64,000 nucleotides of DNA, taken from Thermothelomyces thermophilus ATCC 42464 (taxonomy: Eukaryota; Ascomycota; Sordariomycetes; Sordariales; Chaetomiaceae). The position numbers and the translations under genes are program-made. Location of the stretch: positions 744,001 to 808,000 of the forward strand of contig NC_016473.1 in assembly GCF_000226095.1 (NCBI RefSeq). Reading direction: 5' to 3'. Positions 14,809-24,830 of this stretch are shown one piece after another; position 1 is the first letter of the stretch; each line of letters begins with the position of its first letter. The notes under the pieces were generated by a model. It saw only the letters and a list, made by a program, of their open reading frames with translations. It was not told the origin of the DNA and ran no database searches.

Positions 14809-15492
14809 CGAGAGGGCACCGTTTTCCTTTTCACGTATATGGGGGGTTTTCAAGGCTCTGGGAGGAGCAAAGCACAATGCTGCCGGAGGGAATTTCGGTG
14901 TGTTTCTTGTTATGCCAGCCCACTTCGATTTGTGATACCAATTCTGGGGCAACCCAAAACTTTCTATTGTATATTACGTTTCCGTTCAAATTCCGAGGCC
15001 CGGCCAGCCGCGGCTCAGTTGAGCAAAAAATAAAAATAAAAAAATAAAAAAATAAAAAAATAAAAAAATAATAAAAACTAAACAGCCGGTCAGGATACGA
15101 AATGAGTCGAATCGCCTGGTCCTGTGACTTGACCGTAAGAGGGCGCTCCTGTCTCGGGCCACCTCGTGCATATGTGGTGATGTGATGGTGAGAAACTCAG
15201 GTTGCGCCGTTCCAAAACCCTGGGAGGAGATGTCGAGTGGGATATCTCCCTTTCTCAGACGCACCAGTTGGGTAGCTGTGTTGGTTCTGCGAGACGCAGA
15301 AGGGTACCTGATGTACGGACCATGGTGTTTGTATGTTTGTAGTGTACCCGAGTACCAGCCCCGCCATGCCCCACCACCATGGTTCAAGCCCCGCGAACCT
15401 CGCGCCTTGACAAAGCTGCGCAAAGATTGCAAGATTCGCAGAACACTCACCGAAGCCAAACATCGAGGTTGTCGCTGCCAGAAACAGCCACC
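14591..15492. other. Intergenic, NUM1 3' end to OTU gene promoter
   Basis: Contains a (CT)n microsatellite (14783-14809) and an AT-rich run of AAAAAAT units (about 15024-15078), then leader sequence of the next gene. I see no gene. Confidence 0.6.
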
Positions 15493-16145
15493 ATGGAGGA
15501 AACCCTCGAGCAAATCCAGGAACGACACAGAAAGGAGCAGCGGGACCTCCAATCACGCATCACCAACAAGAAGAAGAACGCGACCAAGAAGACGCGCAAG
15601 TTTGTAAACGAGGAGTGCGACAGGCTCGAGCGCGAGCTCAAGGAACGGCAGGATGAAGAACTGCGCAAGTTCAGGGGTGAAGCGGACGGGCCAGAAGATC
15701 TTCTTGATGGCAGCAACGACGACGATGAGCAATCACAGGAACACCAAACACAACCTCCAAGGCCTCCAATAGCCACAGCCGACGATCTCTCCAACAAACT
15801 CGAATCCACCACACTCACTTCCCTCCAAGAGACACCACAATCACAGTCTCCGCCGTCCCAGCAACAACAACAACAAAAACAACAACAACAACAGCCAAGA
15901 CAAAAACGAAACCGCCAAAAAGAACGCCTCGCCCGCCGCGCAGCGGAGCAGGAAGCCGCCGCGGCCGCCGCCGCCGCCGAAGCGGCCTCGATGCCCGACC
16001 GCCGCGAGCTCGAGCGGCGGGCGATGCAGAAGGAATTTGCCGCGCACGCCCTCCGCGAGCACGAGATCGCGCCCGACGGGCACTGCCTCTTCTCGGCCGT
16101 CGCGGACCAGCTGCAGGCCAACGACATCCCCCTGACGGCCGGGAG

Positions 16146-16179
<34 letters not shown>

Positions 16180-16647
16180 GCGGCGGCGGAGGTCGTCCAA
16201 GCCGACAAGAACACGAACGGGGGCCCGGACCCGGACCAGGAGCCAAAGCAGCCCCCGTCGTCGTTGCCGCCGTACCGGGTCGTGCGGAGGGCGGCGGCCG
16301 ACTGGATCGCGGCCCACCGGGACGCGTACGAGGGCTTCCTGGAGGAAGGGATTGAGCAGTACGTGGCGCGGATCCGCGACACGGCCGAGTGGGGCGGCCA
16401 GCTCGAGCTCAGCGCCCTCGCCAACGCGTACGGCGTCGAGATCCGGGTCGTGCAGGGCCAGGGCCGGGTGGAGGTCGTCAAGCCCGCCGAGGAGGAGGAG
16501 GAGGAACGGGAGGAGGAGGAGGAGTCCGGGGCGGGGGCGGGGGCGGCCCAGAAGGCGGGCAAGGGCAAGACCTTGTGGCTCGCCTACTACCGGCACGGGT
16601 ACGGCCTGGGGGAGCATTACAATTCCCTGAGGAGAGTGGAGACGTAG
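15493..16647 (+). CDS. OTU-family deubiquitinase (OTUD6-like)
   Basis: A single exon of 384 aa. The frame opens 38 codons earlier, but I chose the ATG at 15493: its context is CCACCATGGAGG and the protein then starts METTL-like (MEETLEQIQERHRKEQRDLQ), which is how OTUD6-type proteins start. Residues 1-60 are a basic coiled coil, followed by poly-Gln and poly-Ala linkers. The OTU domain begins near residue 185. Its catalytic Asp-Gly-His-Cys box (APDGHCLF) puts the cysteine at residue 198, and the partner histidine is in GEHYNSL at residue 375. The Thr/Ala-rich stretch after the cysteine and the Glu-rich run at about 335-348 are low-complexity insertions inside the catalytic domain. OTU enzymes cleave ubiquitin from lysine chains; OTUD6 members are ribosome- and translation-linked in yeast and animals. 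Substrate here is unknown. Confidence 0.88.
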
Positions 16648-17866
16648 GGATCGCCGGCGAACATGTCTGCTACTTAACCTACCTCGGCTGTTACGACGCC
16701 CAGGCTGCTCCGCTGCGGTATGTCGAGGGGCCGACGAGGGGCCGGGCTGGTTTGCGAAGGGTATCGGGGAGAGCCCACGCGGGGGGCCCGGGGGAGGAAG
16801 GGGGGAAGGGGGGTTGGAAGCTATAGAGATATTGTTACACTAGACGATTCCCAGTCCATGGCTCGGCTGTTGTCGGCCGTGCCACGTTCGAAGCAATGAC
16901 GGAGGACGTGCTCTTCGGGCGACTGATTCTGAGATTTATCAAACCGAGCCCTAACCTTCTCGATAGTCCGCCCTAAGCTGAACGGAATACAAAGATGCAC
17001 GGCAGGCTTATAGCAGGGCTTCGATAGTCTCTATGGTGCCACAAACATACAGTGAACTGATTCCATCTTTGTTTCATTGCGCTCAAGGGGTCGAGAGTCA
17101 AAAAAAAAGAAAGAAGAAAGAAAAAAAGAAAGAAAAAAAGAAAAAGAAAGAAAGAAAGAAAGAAAGAAAACGACCGCCAGCATTGATCGGATTCTTGAGC
17201 CAGTGGGCTATCATTTGCCATTGCTCTCTCGCCGAATCCTTCGGCCCCTTAATCTCCGGGTTGAGAGAGAGAATAGGCTGCTCAAGCTCCAACTCCTCGA
17301 AAAACTCGATGCTGCCTCGCGATCTTGTCCTGCCATTCGCGCTGCCTCTGCTATCGTCCTCTGTGCTATCGTGCTATCGCGCTATCGTGCTATCGGGCTA
17401 TCGGGCCACCTTCCTTGACCCCGGTCGATGTGGGGCTCGCCTGCCTGCCTGCTGTGTCATCCTGGCATTGCCATCGACTTCAGTTGGCTTCTGCAGTCAC
17501 CCACCTCAAGTCCAACGACTAATAGAACATAGAACTTCCGAATAAATTTTCCCTCCTATCTCTCTTTTTTTATATCCCACCAGCTACAATACCTCATCTA
17601 CACTCCCACATCGTTCTTCTTTCCATTTCGGCCATACGAGTGAACCGCCGGGCGATTCCGCACCGAGTTTTCCTGCCTCCACTGTCGGAGTTAACCCCAC
17701 ATCCATCCGCCTTGCCTCGTGCTTGCAGCCCGAAAGCCCACACCTTCTGCGACCTCGGGCCAGACGTGTTGGTGTCCGAACCGGCTTACGCGCACTAGCG
17801 AAACACCTAGGCGAACCAGAGAGGTTTTTTTTTTTTCATTGAGACCGAGGTCGGCCAACCGCCACG
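16648..17866. other. Intergenic, upstream of UBC12
   Basis: Holds a purine tract of GAAA-type units (17100-17169) and a run of GTGCTATCG/GCTATCG repeats (about 17352-17403), then a CT-rich leader. I see no gene. Confidence 0.6.
17100..17169 (+). repeat. GAAA-rich purine tract
   Basis: About 70 nt of nearly pure A/G on the plus strand, made of AAAG and AAAAAAAG units, in the UBC12 upstream region. Confidence 0.85.
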
Positions 17867-18579
17867 ATGTTGAAAATATGGTCTATGGTAAGGTCATGGC
17901 GGGGTTCGGGCACAAAACGCTGTCACAAGTTGCTGACGACCCGAGCAGAAGAAGGAGCAGCAGAAGGCAGAGAATGCCTCTGATGGCGCGTCAGGGGGGG
18001 GGCCAAAGAAGAAGAAGGTGACGGCGGCCCAATTACGAGTGCAAAAGGGTACGTTGGTGCTCCCCTCGTGGTCCTCCTGTCGCCCGCCCTCCTCCCGTCC
18101 CTCTCGGTACGGCTGACCGCATACCCTCCCCTGCAGACCTCTCCGAGCTCTCCCTCGGCAGCACGATGTCGACCGAGTTCCCCGACCCAGACAACATCCT
18201 TTTCTTCATTCTCTACATCGAGCCCGACGAGGGCATGTACAAGGGCGGCCGGTTTAGCTTCACCTTCAATATCACACCGTCGTTCCCGCACGAGCCGCCA
18301 AAGGTGCTCTGCCGGGAGAAGATCTACCACCCCAACATCGACCTCGAGGGCAAGGTGTGCCTGAATATCCTGCGCGAAGACTGGAAGCCGGTGCTGAACC
18401 TGAACGCGGTCATTGTGGGGCTGCAGTTCCTGTTCCTGGAGCCCAACGCCAGCGACCCGCTCAACAAGGAGGCGGCCGAGGATCTGAGGAACAACAGGGA
18501 GGGATTCAAACGGAACGTGAGGCAGGCCATGGCCGGGGGGACCGTGCGCGGGGAGACGTACCAGAAGGTGCTGGTCTAG
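17867..18579 (+). CDS. ubc12: NEDD8-conjugating enzyme E2 UBC12
   Basis: Exons 17867-17887, 17949-18048 and 18137-18579 give 187 aa. The first exon codes only MLKIWSM, the hydrophobic N-terminal tail by which UBC12 docks on the NEDD8 E1 and on DCN1. The second codes the Lys-rich linker ([14 protein letters not shown]). The third is the UBC fold, with [15 protein letters not shown] placing the active cysteine at residue 115. All joins keep frame (phase 0, then phase 1) and both introns are GT..AG. UBC12 transfers NEDD8 to cullins, activating SCF-type ubiquitin ligases. Length matches the family (about 183-187 aa). The protein is conserved from yeast to man, so identification is firm. CSN3, part of the complex that removes NEDD8, lies 26 kb downstream. 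Confidence 0.96.
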
Positions 18580-19736
18580 GTGAATGTGGCCCCGGAGGGC
18601 GTCCAGGGCGGAGGAGTGGTCGGGCCCCCCCCAGCGGACAATCATCAGCGGCGATACAGTTGATTGATATGAGCTCGTCGAACACGCTTCCGCCAGGCAA
18701 CGCTGTTGACCATGGACCGGAAATCATTCCGGTCCTCACCGAACAGGGCGACGTCGTGTTCGAGGAAGTGCCGATGGCCAGCAGCAGCCTGAAGCCGGAG
18801 AGCGAATGATACTTGTTGCCTGTGGGGAGCAATGGAGGCCGGGGGAGTAGGGAGGCATGGCAGCAGCGGCGAGAGAGGAGGTGCTTGCGGCGTTGATATC
18901 TATGACTACGAAACGAATTGATTAATGGCCGGCGTCTTTTATCGAGCTTGAAACAGTTCGTCCCCTTCTGGGTCTGGGTCTGCCATTGTATAAGTCTCTC
19001 ACCAGCGTGAATGTCCGTTTCTCGTTCTTCTCACCACCATCCCCCCTTTTTTTAAAAAAAATTTTGTTTCTCTTATTCTTTTCTCTTCTTTCTTTTCTTT
19101 TCTCCTTCCCCCAGTACTGCACGGGCAGTTCCGGTGATGGGTTCAGTAGCAAGAAGAAGCCGAGCTGGGGCATGCTCCTGATCTTGTCGGTTCGGGTCGT
19201 CTGTGTCCGACGAGTGTGAGTCAAGCGCCTACCTTTACGGAGTACCAACACTACTCCGTACACACTACTCCGTACACATCATGTCAACATCCTCGGGAAC
19301 CCACTCCGCTCCGATGGAGTGGCCCTGTGGAGTCCTCGGTCCGGTCCCTTGTAGTGTGTGATTCCGGAGCCGTTTTCTTGTGATCCCCAAATCTCTGCCA
19401 AGAGCAAGTCGCCCCACCAACGCTGGGTGCCCTGTTGCATCCAGCCGCCCCGGATTGACATGGCCAATGGGAAACCGGAAATAAGTAAAGAGAACCCCAC
19501 ACGTGGGACCCACAGGCAAGCAGTTGAGCGCCCCGAAGTCGGTGAGAGCTTGCCTAGCAACCAGCCCAAAAGGTAAAAAATCTGACTCCGCAGCTCCGAT
19601 GACAGCAGCGGAACGGAGACGGTGAAAAGCACCTCATAAAAGCTACTTGTTGACCCTCCCGTTGCTCACATCCATCTCCAAACCTCCCGTTTCCCTCCCA
19701 TTGCCTCAATCTCCGCTCCCCAATCCCCCCGTCACA
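18580..19736. other. Intergenic, UBC12 3' region and ILV5 promoter
   Basis: No gene seen. Contains three TACGGAGTA/TACTCCGTA motifs at 19236-19274, a TGACTCC element near 19583 that resembles a Gcn4/CPC1 half-consensus, and an ATAAAAG element near 19636. The ILV5 leader after that element is CT-rich and has no ATG. Confidence 0.55.
19236..19274. repeat. Triplet of TACGGAGTA motifs
   Basis: TACGGAGTA at 19236-19244 and its reverse complement TACTCCGTA at 19252-19260 and 19266-19274: three copies in 39 bp, about 460 bp upstream of the ILV5 start. The same 9-mer recurs between genes across the window. Confidence 0.8.
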
Positions 19737-21360
19737 ATGGCCTCCCGCAGCTTCTCCAAGGCTCTGCGCCCGCTGGCGCGCCAATTGGCCTCGCCCGCCG
19801 TCCAGCAGCGCACCTTTGTCGCCGCCGCCGCCGCCGTGCGCGCCTCAGCCGTCGCTTCCCGTGTCGCTGCCGCTCCGGCCCGGCAGCAGGTCCGCGGCGT
19901 CAAGACCATTGACTTTGCTGGCTCAAAGGAGGAGGTCTATGGTGAGTTGCTCTTGCGATGGCGTCCAATTGGATCTCTCGGTGTGGCCTGTTGTTTGTGA
20001 GATTGCTGACGGTAATCCGTGTGCGTGTGTGTGTGTGTGTGCAGAGCGTGCCGACTGGCCCCAAGAGAAGCTCCTGGTGAGTCACCGCTGGATTTTTCTT
20101 GGATTCCCCCCCCCCCCCCCCCCTTCCTTTTTCTCTTCGAGTCGTCCGGAATCGGGTGTGTGAGATGAGGACACCTGTTGACAAGTTATCACCGTACAGG
20201 AGTACTTCAAGAACGACACCCTCGCCCTCATCGGCTACGGCTCCCAGGGCCACGGCCAGGGCCTCAACCTCCGTGACAACGGCCTTAACGTCATCATCGG
20301 CGTGCGCAAGAATGGCAAGTCGTGGCAGGAGGCCATCCAGGACGGCTGGGTCCCCGGCAAGAACCTCTTCGAGGTCGACGAGGCCATCTCGCGCGGCACC
20401 ATCATCATGAACCTGCTGAGCGACGCCGCCCAGAGCGAGACTTGGCCTGCCATCAAGCCCCAGATCACCAAGGGCAAGGTATGTTTAGCCGGAAGACGAG
20501 ACCAGGGGTACTCCCTGTTGGGGGAGGGTTAGCGATCGAGTCGGTGCTGACGAGGGTGGAACCCAATGCCAGACCCTCTACTTCTCCCACGGCTTCTCGC
20601 CCGTGTTCAAGGACCTGACCAAGGTTGAGGTGCCCAACGACGTCGATGTCATCCTCGTCGCCCCCAAGGGCTCCGGCCGCACCGTGCGCTCGCTCTTCCG
20701 CGAGGGCCGCGGCATCAACTCGTCCTTCGCCGTCTACCAGGACGTGACGGGCAAGGCCAAGGAGAAGGCCATCGCCCTCGGCGTGGCCATCGGCTCGGGC
20801 TACCTGTACGAGACGACGTTCGAGAAGGAGGTCTACTCGGACCTGTACGGCGAGCGCGGCTGCCTGATGGGCGGCATCCACGGCATGTTCCTCGCGCAGT
20901 ACGAGGTCCTCCGTGAGCGCGGCCACAGCCCCAGCGAGGCCTTCAACGAGACCGTCGAGGAGGCTACGCAGTCGCTCTACCCGCTGATCGGCGCCAACGG
21001 CATGGACTGGATGTTCGAGGCCTGCTCGACCACGGCCCGCCGCGGCGCCATCGACTGGACCCCGCGCTTCAAGGACGCCCTCAAGCCCGTCTTCAACCAG
21101 CTGTATGACTCGGTCAAGAGCGGCGAGGAGACCAAGCGCTCGCTCGAGTACAACTCGCAGCCCGACTACCGCGAGCGGTACGAGGCCGAGATGGAGGAGA
21201 TCCGCAACCTGGAGATCTGGCGCGCGGGCAAGGCCGTTCGGTAAGTTTTGCGTCCTCCCTTTCATCAGGCCGTCATTGTCATCGACCCATGGGATGGCGG
21301 GAAGAATTGTGCTAACGTAGGACTGTTTACAGTGCTCTGCGCCCCGAGAACCAGAAGTAA
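19737..21360 (+). CDS. ILV5: Ketol-acid reductoisomerase, mitochondrial
   Basis: Five exons (19737-19941, 20045-20076, 20200-20478, 20573-21240, 21333-21360) give 403 aa. All splices are GT..AG and keep frame; the last exon is only 28 nt. Residues 1-55 are an Arg/Ala/Ser-rich mitochondrial presequence. The NADPH-binding glycine motif is GYGSQGHGQG. The C-terminal knotted helical domain follows, with EVYSDLYGERGCLMGG and EEATQSLYPLIGANGMDWMFEACSTTARRGAIDW. The enzyme converts acetolactate and acetohydroxybutyrate to dihydroxy acids in valine, leucine and isoleucine synthesis. Length is normal for fungi. Intron 1 contains a (GT)n run and intron 2 a run of about 17 C. It is convergent with the dehydratase-like gene, 364 bp downstream. 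Confidence 0.96.
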
Positions 21361-21724
21361 GCGATCGGCGTCGGGACGGTGCTTTTCTCTCTCTTTTTGT
21401 TTGCTCGGGAACAAAGTTTGATACTCTGGCTTATGGGGCGGTTGGGCTGTCGCCGCCGAGGACGGGATACCTTGGGCATGGGACATCAAAACAAAAAAAG
21501 CCTTGCTTCGCGCTGCAATTTCGGGTTAATTTGGGGGGGGGAGGAGGGGAATTGTTGGCTGTGGTTCAGCTGTAACTGTACATATACTCTGGCTGATGGT
21601 ATTTGATTGTCTGGGCGATTGCTCTATCTCACTCGTCCTTGTCGTCGTCATCGTCATTGTTCTTGTTGGTCGCAACCCAACTCCTACGCCTACCCTCCTT
21701 AGGCTAATGAGAGGAAGGGAGGGC
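21361..21724. other. Shared 3' intergenic region, convergent genes
   Basis: The 364 bp between the stop codons of ILV5 (plus) and the dehydratase-like gene (minus). I see no gene, only likely 3' UTR and termination sequence for both. Confidence 0.6.
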
Positions 21725-23075
21725 CTAAACGGCGAGCAAGTCGGGCAACAGGTCCAGGTTCACATTGCCACCGGTGAAGATGACGCCCAGGTCCCAGCCT
21801 TGCTCGCCGCCCTCGCGCTCGACCAGGGTTCGGAAGTCCTCGTTGAAGAGGGCGACGGCCAGGCCGACGACCGCGCTGGGCTCGACCACGATCTTCATCC
21901 TCTCGTACACGAGGCGCAGGGCCCTCCTGATCTCGTCCTCGCCGACGCTGTAGATCGCCCGGACGAGCCGCCGCTCGTAGATGACGCCCCAGGGGATCTC
22001 GCCGACCGGCGTCCGCAGGCCGTCCGCGATCGTGCTGCTCTTGACCGCCGTGATCCTCTCGCCCGCCGCGATGCCCCGCCGCGCGTCGTCCGCCCCCTCG
22101 AACGACGGCTCCGCCCCGAACACCGCCACCCCCGTCCCCTCGCACGCCAGCGCCGTCCCCGACAGCAGGCCGCCGCCGCCGCAGGGGGTGATGATGGCGC
22201 GGAGGGGAGCGCCCCGCGGGGGGGGAGTAGTAGTAGTAGTAGTAGCAGCAGTAGTAGTGGCGGCGGCGGCGGCGGCGGCGGCCACCTGGGACTGCAGCTC
22301 GAGCGCGGCGGTGCCCTGGCCCAGGATGATGTCCGAGTGGTCGTAGGGCGGGACGAGGCGGGCGCCGGTGCGGGCGATGACGGCGGCGGCGGCGGCCTCG
22401 CGCTCCGGGGCGGTGGGGCCCGAGAAGGTGACGGAGGCGCCGTAGCCGCGCGTGGCGGCGATCTTGGGCGCCGCCGAGGTCGACGGCATGACGATGTGGG
22501 CGGTGATGCCGGATTCGCGCGCGGCCAGGGAGAGGGCCTGGGCGTGGTTGCCTTTATTTATTGTTGTTAATTGTCTTTTGTTAGTATTATCATTGTCATT
22601 ATTTCTTTTATATCTTATTAAGGGAGAACCGGGAAGTTGGTGGGGGCCGCGGGGAGGGGGGGAGAGAGAGAGAGAGAAAGAGGAGAGAGAGAGAGAAAGA
22701 GGAGAGAGAGAGAGAGAAAGGAGAGAAAGACACACCAGAGCTGTGCGTCACGACCCCCTTCTCGCGCCCGCCCGCCTCGGCCCAGCCGGGCTCCTGCTTG
22801 AGCCGCTCAATGGCGTGGAAGGCGCCCCGGGCCTTGAAGGCGCCGACCCTCTGGAAGTTTTCGCACTTGAACCAGAACCGCAGAACCGGCTTGGCCGGGG
22901 TGCGGCCGGCCCACACGGTGCCGGCGAGCTCAGCCTCGGTCCGGGGCGTCGAGGCCAACCGGTCGAGCGTGGAGTTGGTCAGCACCGGGGTCTTGTGGAT
23001 GTAAGGCTCGATCAGCTTGTGGGCGGCCTCCACCGAGGCGCGGGTCAGCGGGGGTGCCGTGGACGGGTCGGCCAT
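21725..23075 (-). CDS. PLP-dependent serine/threonine dehydratase-like enzyme
   Basis: Exon 1 is 23075-22736 and exon 2 is 22551-21725, giving 388 aa. The 184-bp intron (donor GTGTGT, acceptor AAAG) joins HSSG to NHAQA, restoring the family motif SSGNHAQ (residues 112-118). The PLP lysine is residue 81 in VGAFKARGAF and the phosphate-binding loop is GGGGLLSG at 238-245. This is fold-type II, like threonine dehydratase, serine racemase and yeast SRY1 (hydroxyaspartate dehydratase). There is no ACT domain, so it is not the biosynthetic ILV1 type. Residues about 204-225 are an Ala/Thr run coded by a triplet repeat (about 22230-22280), just before the glycine loop. The intron holds a long GA/CT microsatellite (about 22660-22730). 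Substrate (L-Ser, L-Thr, D-isomers or hydroxyaspartate) cannot be told from sequence. Confidence 0.87.
22660..22730 (+). repeat. (GA)n microsatellite inside an intron
   Basis: Imperfect GA/GAAAGAG repeat, read as CT on the coding strand, lying inside the single intron of the dehydratase-like gene and possibly serving as its polypyrimidine region. Confidence 0.85.
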
Positions 23076-23969
23076 GGTGCGTGCGTGATTCTCGGCGTGT
23101 GTTTGTGTGTGTCCGTGTTTGTGTTAGTTCAACTTCCGGAGGGTCAGTGATGTCGGGATTGGATCGGACTCGGGACCGGGGCCGGAGCCGGAACCGAAAC
23201 CGGAGCAAGGCCGGACCGGAGCAGGACGGGGGAGAGGCCGGGGTGGAATCGGATCGGCGAGCGGAAGACAGGTTTGTTTGAGTGGTCGCTGGCCGGCGTT
23301 TGCTGCATAGAGAAGCTGTCCGCCGGTAACCCCGTGAAAGGGGGGAAATTGGGCGAGTGAGTGATTGACGCTAGAGGAGGTCGAGTGGGTAAAAATTGGC
23401 TGCCGTCTTGCGCTTAGTTATATCCACTCGCGCTTGTTGGAGCGGCATGTGTGTGGAGGGAGAGGGACCGATAACGGAAGGTGACAACGATCAAGACCCT
23501 CAACCCAGATCGGAAGGCAGAGGTGACACCACGCCGAGATCGAGCTAAGGCGTCATCCTCAGGACGTCTCGCGCGCACAACTACATAACTACAAGCAGGC
23601 GCAGCAGATGAGCAGACTACTTGAAGGTTCACGAAGCGGAACAATTTGATAGAGATGATGCATTCAAGTCTAGAATTATGTCGTGAGTCAGCAGTACGGT
23701 CGACGGATGACATATGAATTTCGCACTCTTATTGTGCACTTTATATGTCCGTACCTGGATTGTGCTGTGCAAGTGGTTGGGTGACCAGTCCGGGAGAGAG
23801 TTGGGAGGTACGGAGTACGGATTCGAGCATCCTGAGAAATCCTATCATTAATGATAAGACAGTGAAGTGAAAGACTACAAACGGATGACTACCTTACTGA
23901 GCAAACCGCAAACGGACAGCCTTCCGTCATGGGAACGGTGACCGTTTTCGCTCCGGACCCCCCCGACTT

Positions 23970-23994
23970 AACGGCCGGAATTCGTCCGGCCGTT
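23970..23994. promoter_or_regulatory. CGGCCG inverted repeat
   Basis: Arms AACGGCCGGA and TCCGGCCGTT, perfect over 10 bp with a 5-nt spacer. A second palindrome (AACGGT, one base, ACCGTT) lies at 23934-23946. Paired CGG triplets are the usual half-sites of Zn2Cys6 factors, so a binding site is possible; this is inference. Confidence 0.4.
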
Positions 23995-24555
23995 TCGACT
24001 CGGCATGGAGCCCCATCTGCGGGGAAGGAGGCCGGCTGAGGCCGGCTAGGGCCGGAGAAAAGCGGGCCTCGAGATTTCATTACATACTAGTCCTGTAATG
24101 CTACGTATGTTTGTACTACTAGCCAGAGTCAGCCCTCACTCACACCTGGATGACGGGAAGCTGAGGACGAGGAAACATAGACCGGACCATGGCTGTTGCT
24201 CACAGACTCGAAGATATTGGGGTTTAGATCATTTGTTGATGTTTTTCAAGGGCGATCAGCGGACAACAGGTTTTTTTGTTACTCAGAGGTACAGTACATA
24301 CTCCGTACTTCCATACCGGGTTCGGGAAACCGTTTCATTGCTGCTGCTCCAACTTGTACGAGGTCATCAACTCATTCCCATTGTTGTTCTCGACCACCCC
24401 TGGCTTGCCTTGAACGACCGCAGAAATCCGACTTGGATCATGTGCCTCCCATGAGGGCCAGCGCGATTCGTGACAAAGAGAAACTGGTCCGCCGGGGAAC
24501 GAGAACGGCCGGATGACGATCGATTTAGCCAGGGAAGCGTCAAAAATAACACGCC

Positions 24556-24583
24556 CAGAGGCCGGAATCTATTCCGGCCTCTG
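24556..24583. promoter_or_regulatory. Perfect 13-bp inverted repeat at the IDO TATA box
   Basis: Arms CAGAGGCCGGAAT and ATTCCGGCCTCTG with a CT spacer, fully complementary. It ends 2 nt before the TATATA at 24586. It shares its CCGG core with the palindrome at 23970. It could bind a dimeric regulator or form a hairpin. Confidence 0.55.
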
Positions 24584-24585
24584 TC

Positions 24586-24591
24586 TATATA
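24586..24591 (+). promoter_or_regulatory. TATA box of the IDO gene
   Basis: TATATA, 245 bp upstream of the IDO ATG and 30 nt upstream of the uORF ATG. There are no other TATA-like elements closer to the gene. Confidence 0.55.
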
Positions 24592-24621
24592 GGCGCACGG
24601 TTCGACTGCCCCCAACACAAC

Positions 24622-24687
24622 ATGTCCGGCGCCGCTGCCCCGGCTTTCATCTCCGACATTCAGCACCTGAGCAAGATTCCTTGGTGA
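24622..24687 (+). CDS. Upstream ORF, 21 aa, ending in Ile-Pro-Trp-stop
   Basis: ATG at 24622 in good context (CACAACATGTC, A at -3); TGA at 24685-24687. The peptide starts MSGAAAPAF and ends SKIPW. Its codons are mostly C-ending like the real genes here (TCC GGC GCC, TTC ATC TCC GAC), unusual for a chance 21-codon frame. It stops 143 nt before the IDO ATG at 24831, and no other ATG lies between. The final sense codon is TGG (Trp), and IDO degrades tryptophan, so a Trp-responsive leader peptide is an attractive inference. The caveat is that the start lies only about 30 nt after the TATA box, so transcripts may begin inside or downstream of it. Confidence 0.5.
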   Translation: MSGAAAPAFISDIQHLSKIPW

Positions 24688-24830
24688 TCTCTGCCGTCAT
24701 ATCCATCTTCTCGAAACCACACAGCCCTTGTCGTTATCATCATCGTCACCGTTGTGGCCGTTGTCATCGTCGTCGACCTCCTCCTCATCCACATCCTCAT
24801 CCACATCCTCATCCTTCTTCCTCTGCCGCC

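Larger units (their letters stand above)
23076..24830. other. Divergent promoter region, dehydratase-like gene and IDO
   Basis: A 1.76-kb spacer with no protein gene other than a short upstream ORF close to IDO. It contains CCGG-based inverted repeats (23934-23946, 23970-23994, 24556-24583), TACGGAGTA copies at 23809 and 24299, a TATA box at 24586 and a (CATCCT)n leader before the IDO start. The GGCCGG core also occurs singly near 24028-24052 and 24508. Confidence 0.6.

Noticed and set aside
15447-16568. A 373-codon minus-strand frame over the OTU gene
   Set aside because: Its translation is Ser/Ala/Cys-rich low complexity and mirrors GC-rich codons of the OTU gene, which has clear catalytic motifs in the plus frame.
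18357-18809. A 150-codon plus frame overlapping the UBC12 3' end
   Set aside because: It overlaps UBC12 in another frame and is Arg/Gly-rich, as expected for the shadow of a C-biased exon; no start context or domain.
20465-21265. A 266-codon antisense frame over ILV5
   Set aside because: A shadow of the strongly C-biased ILV5 exon 4; no independent promoter or domain.
24594-24612. GGTTCGAC-like box as a tRNA B-box
   Set aside because: No A-box or cloverleaf can be drawn around it, and it lies between the TATA box and the uORF.
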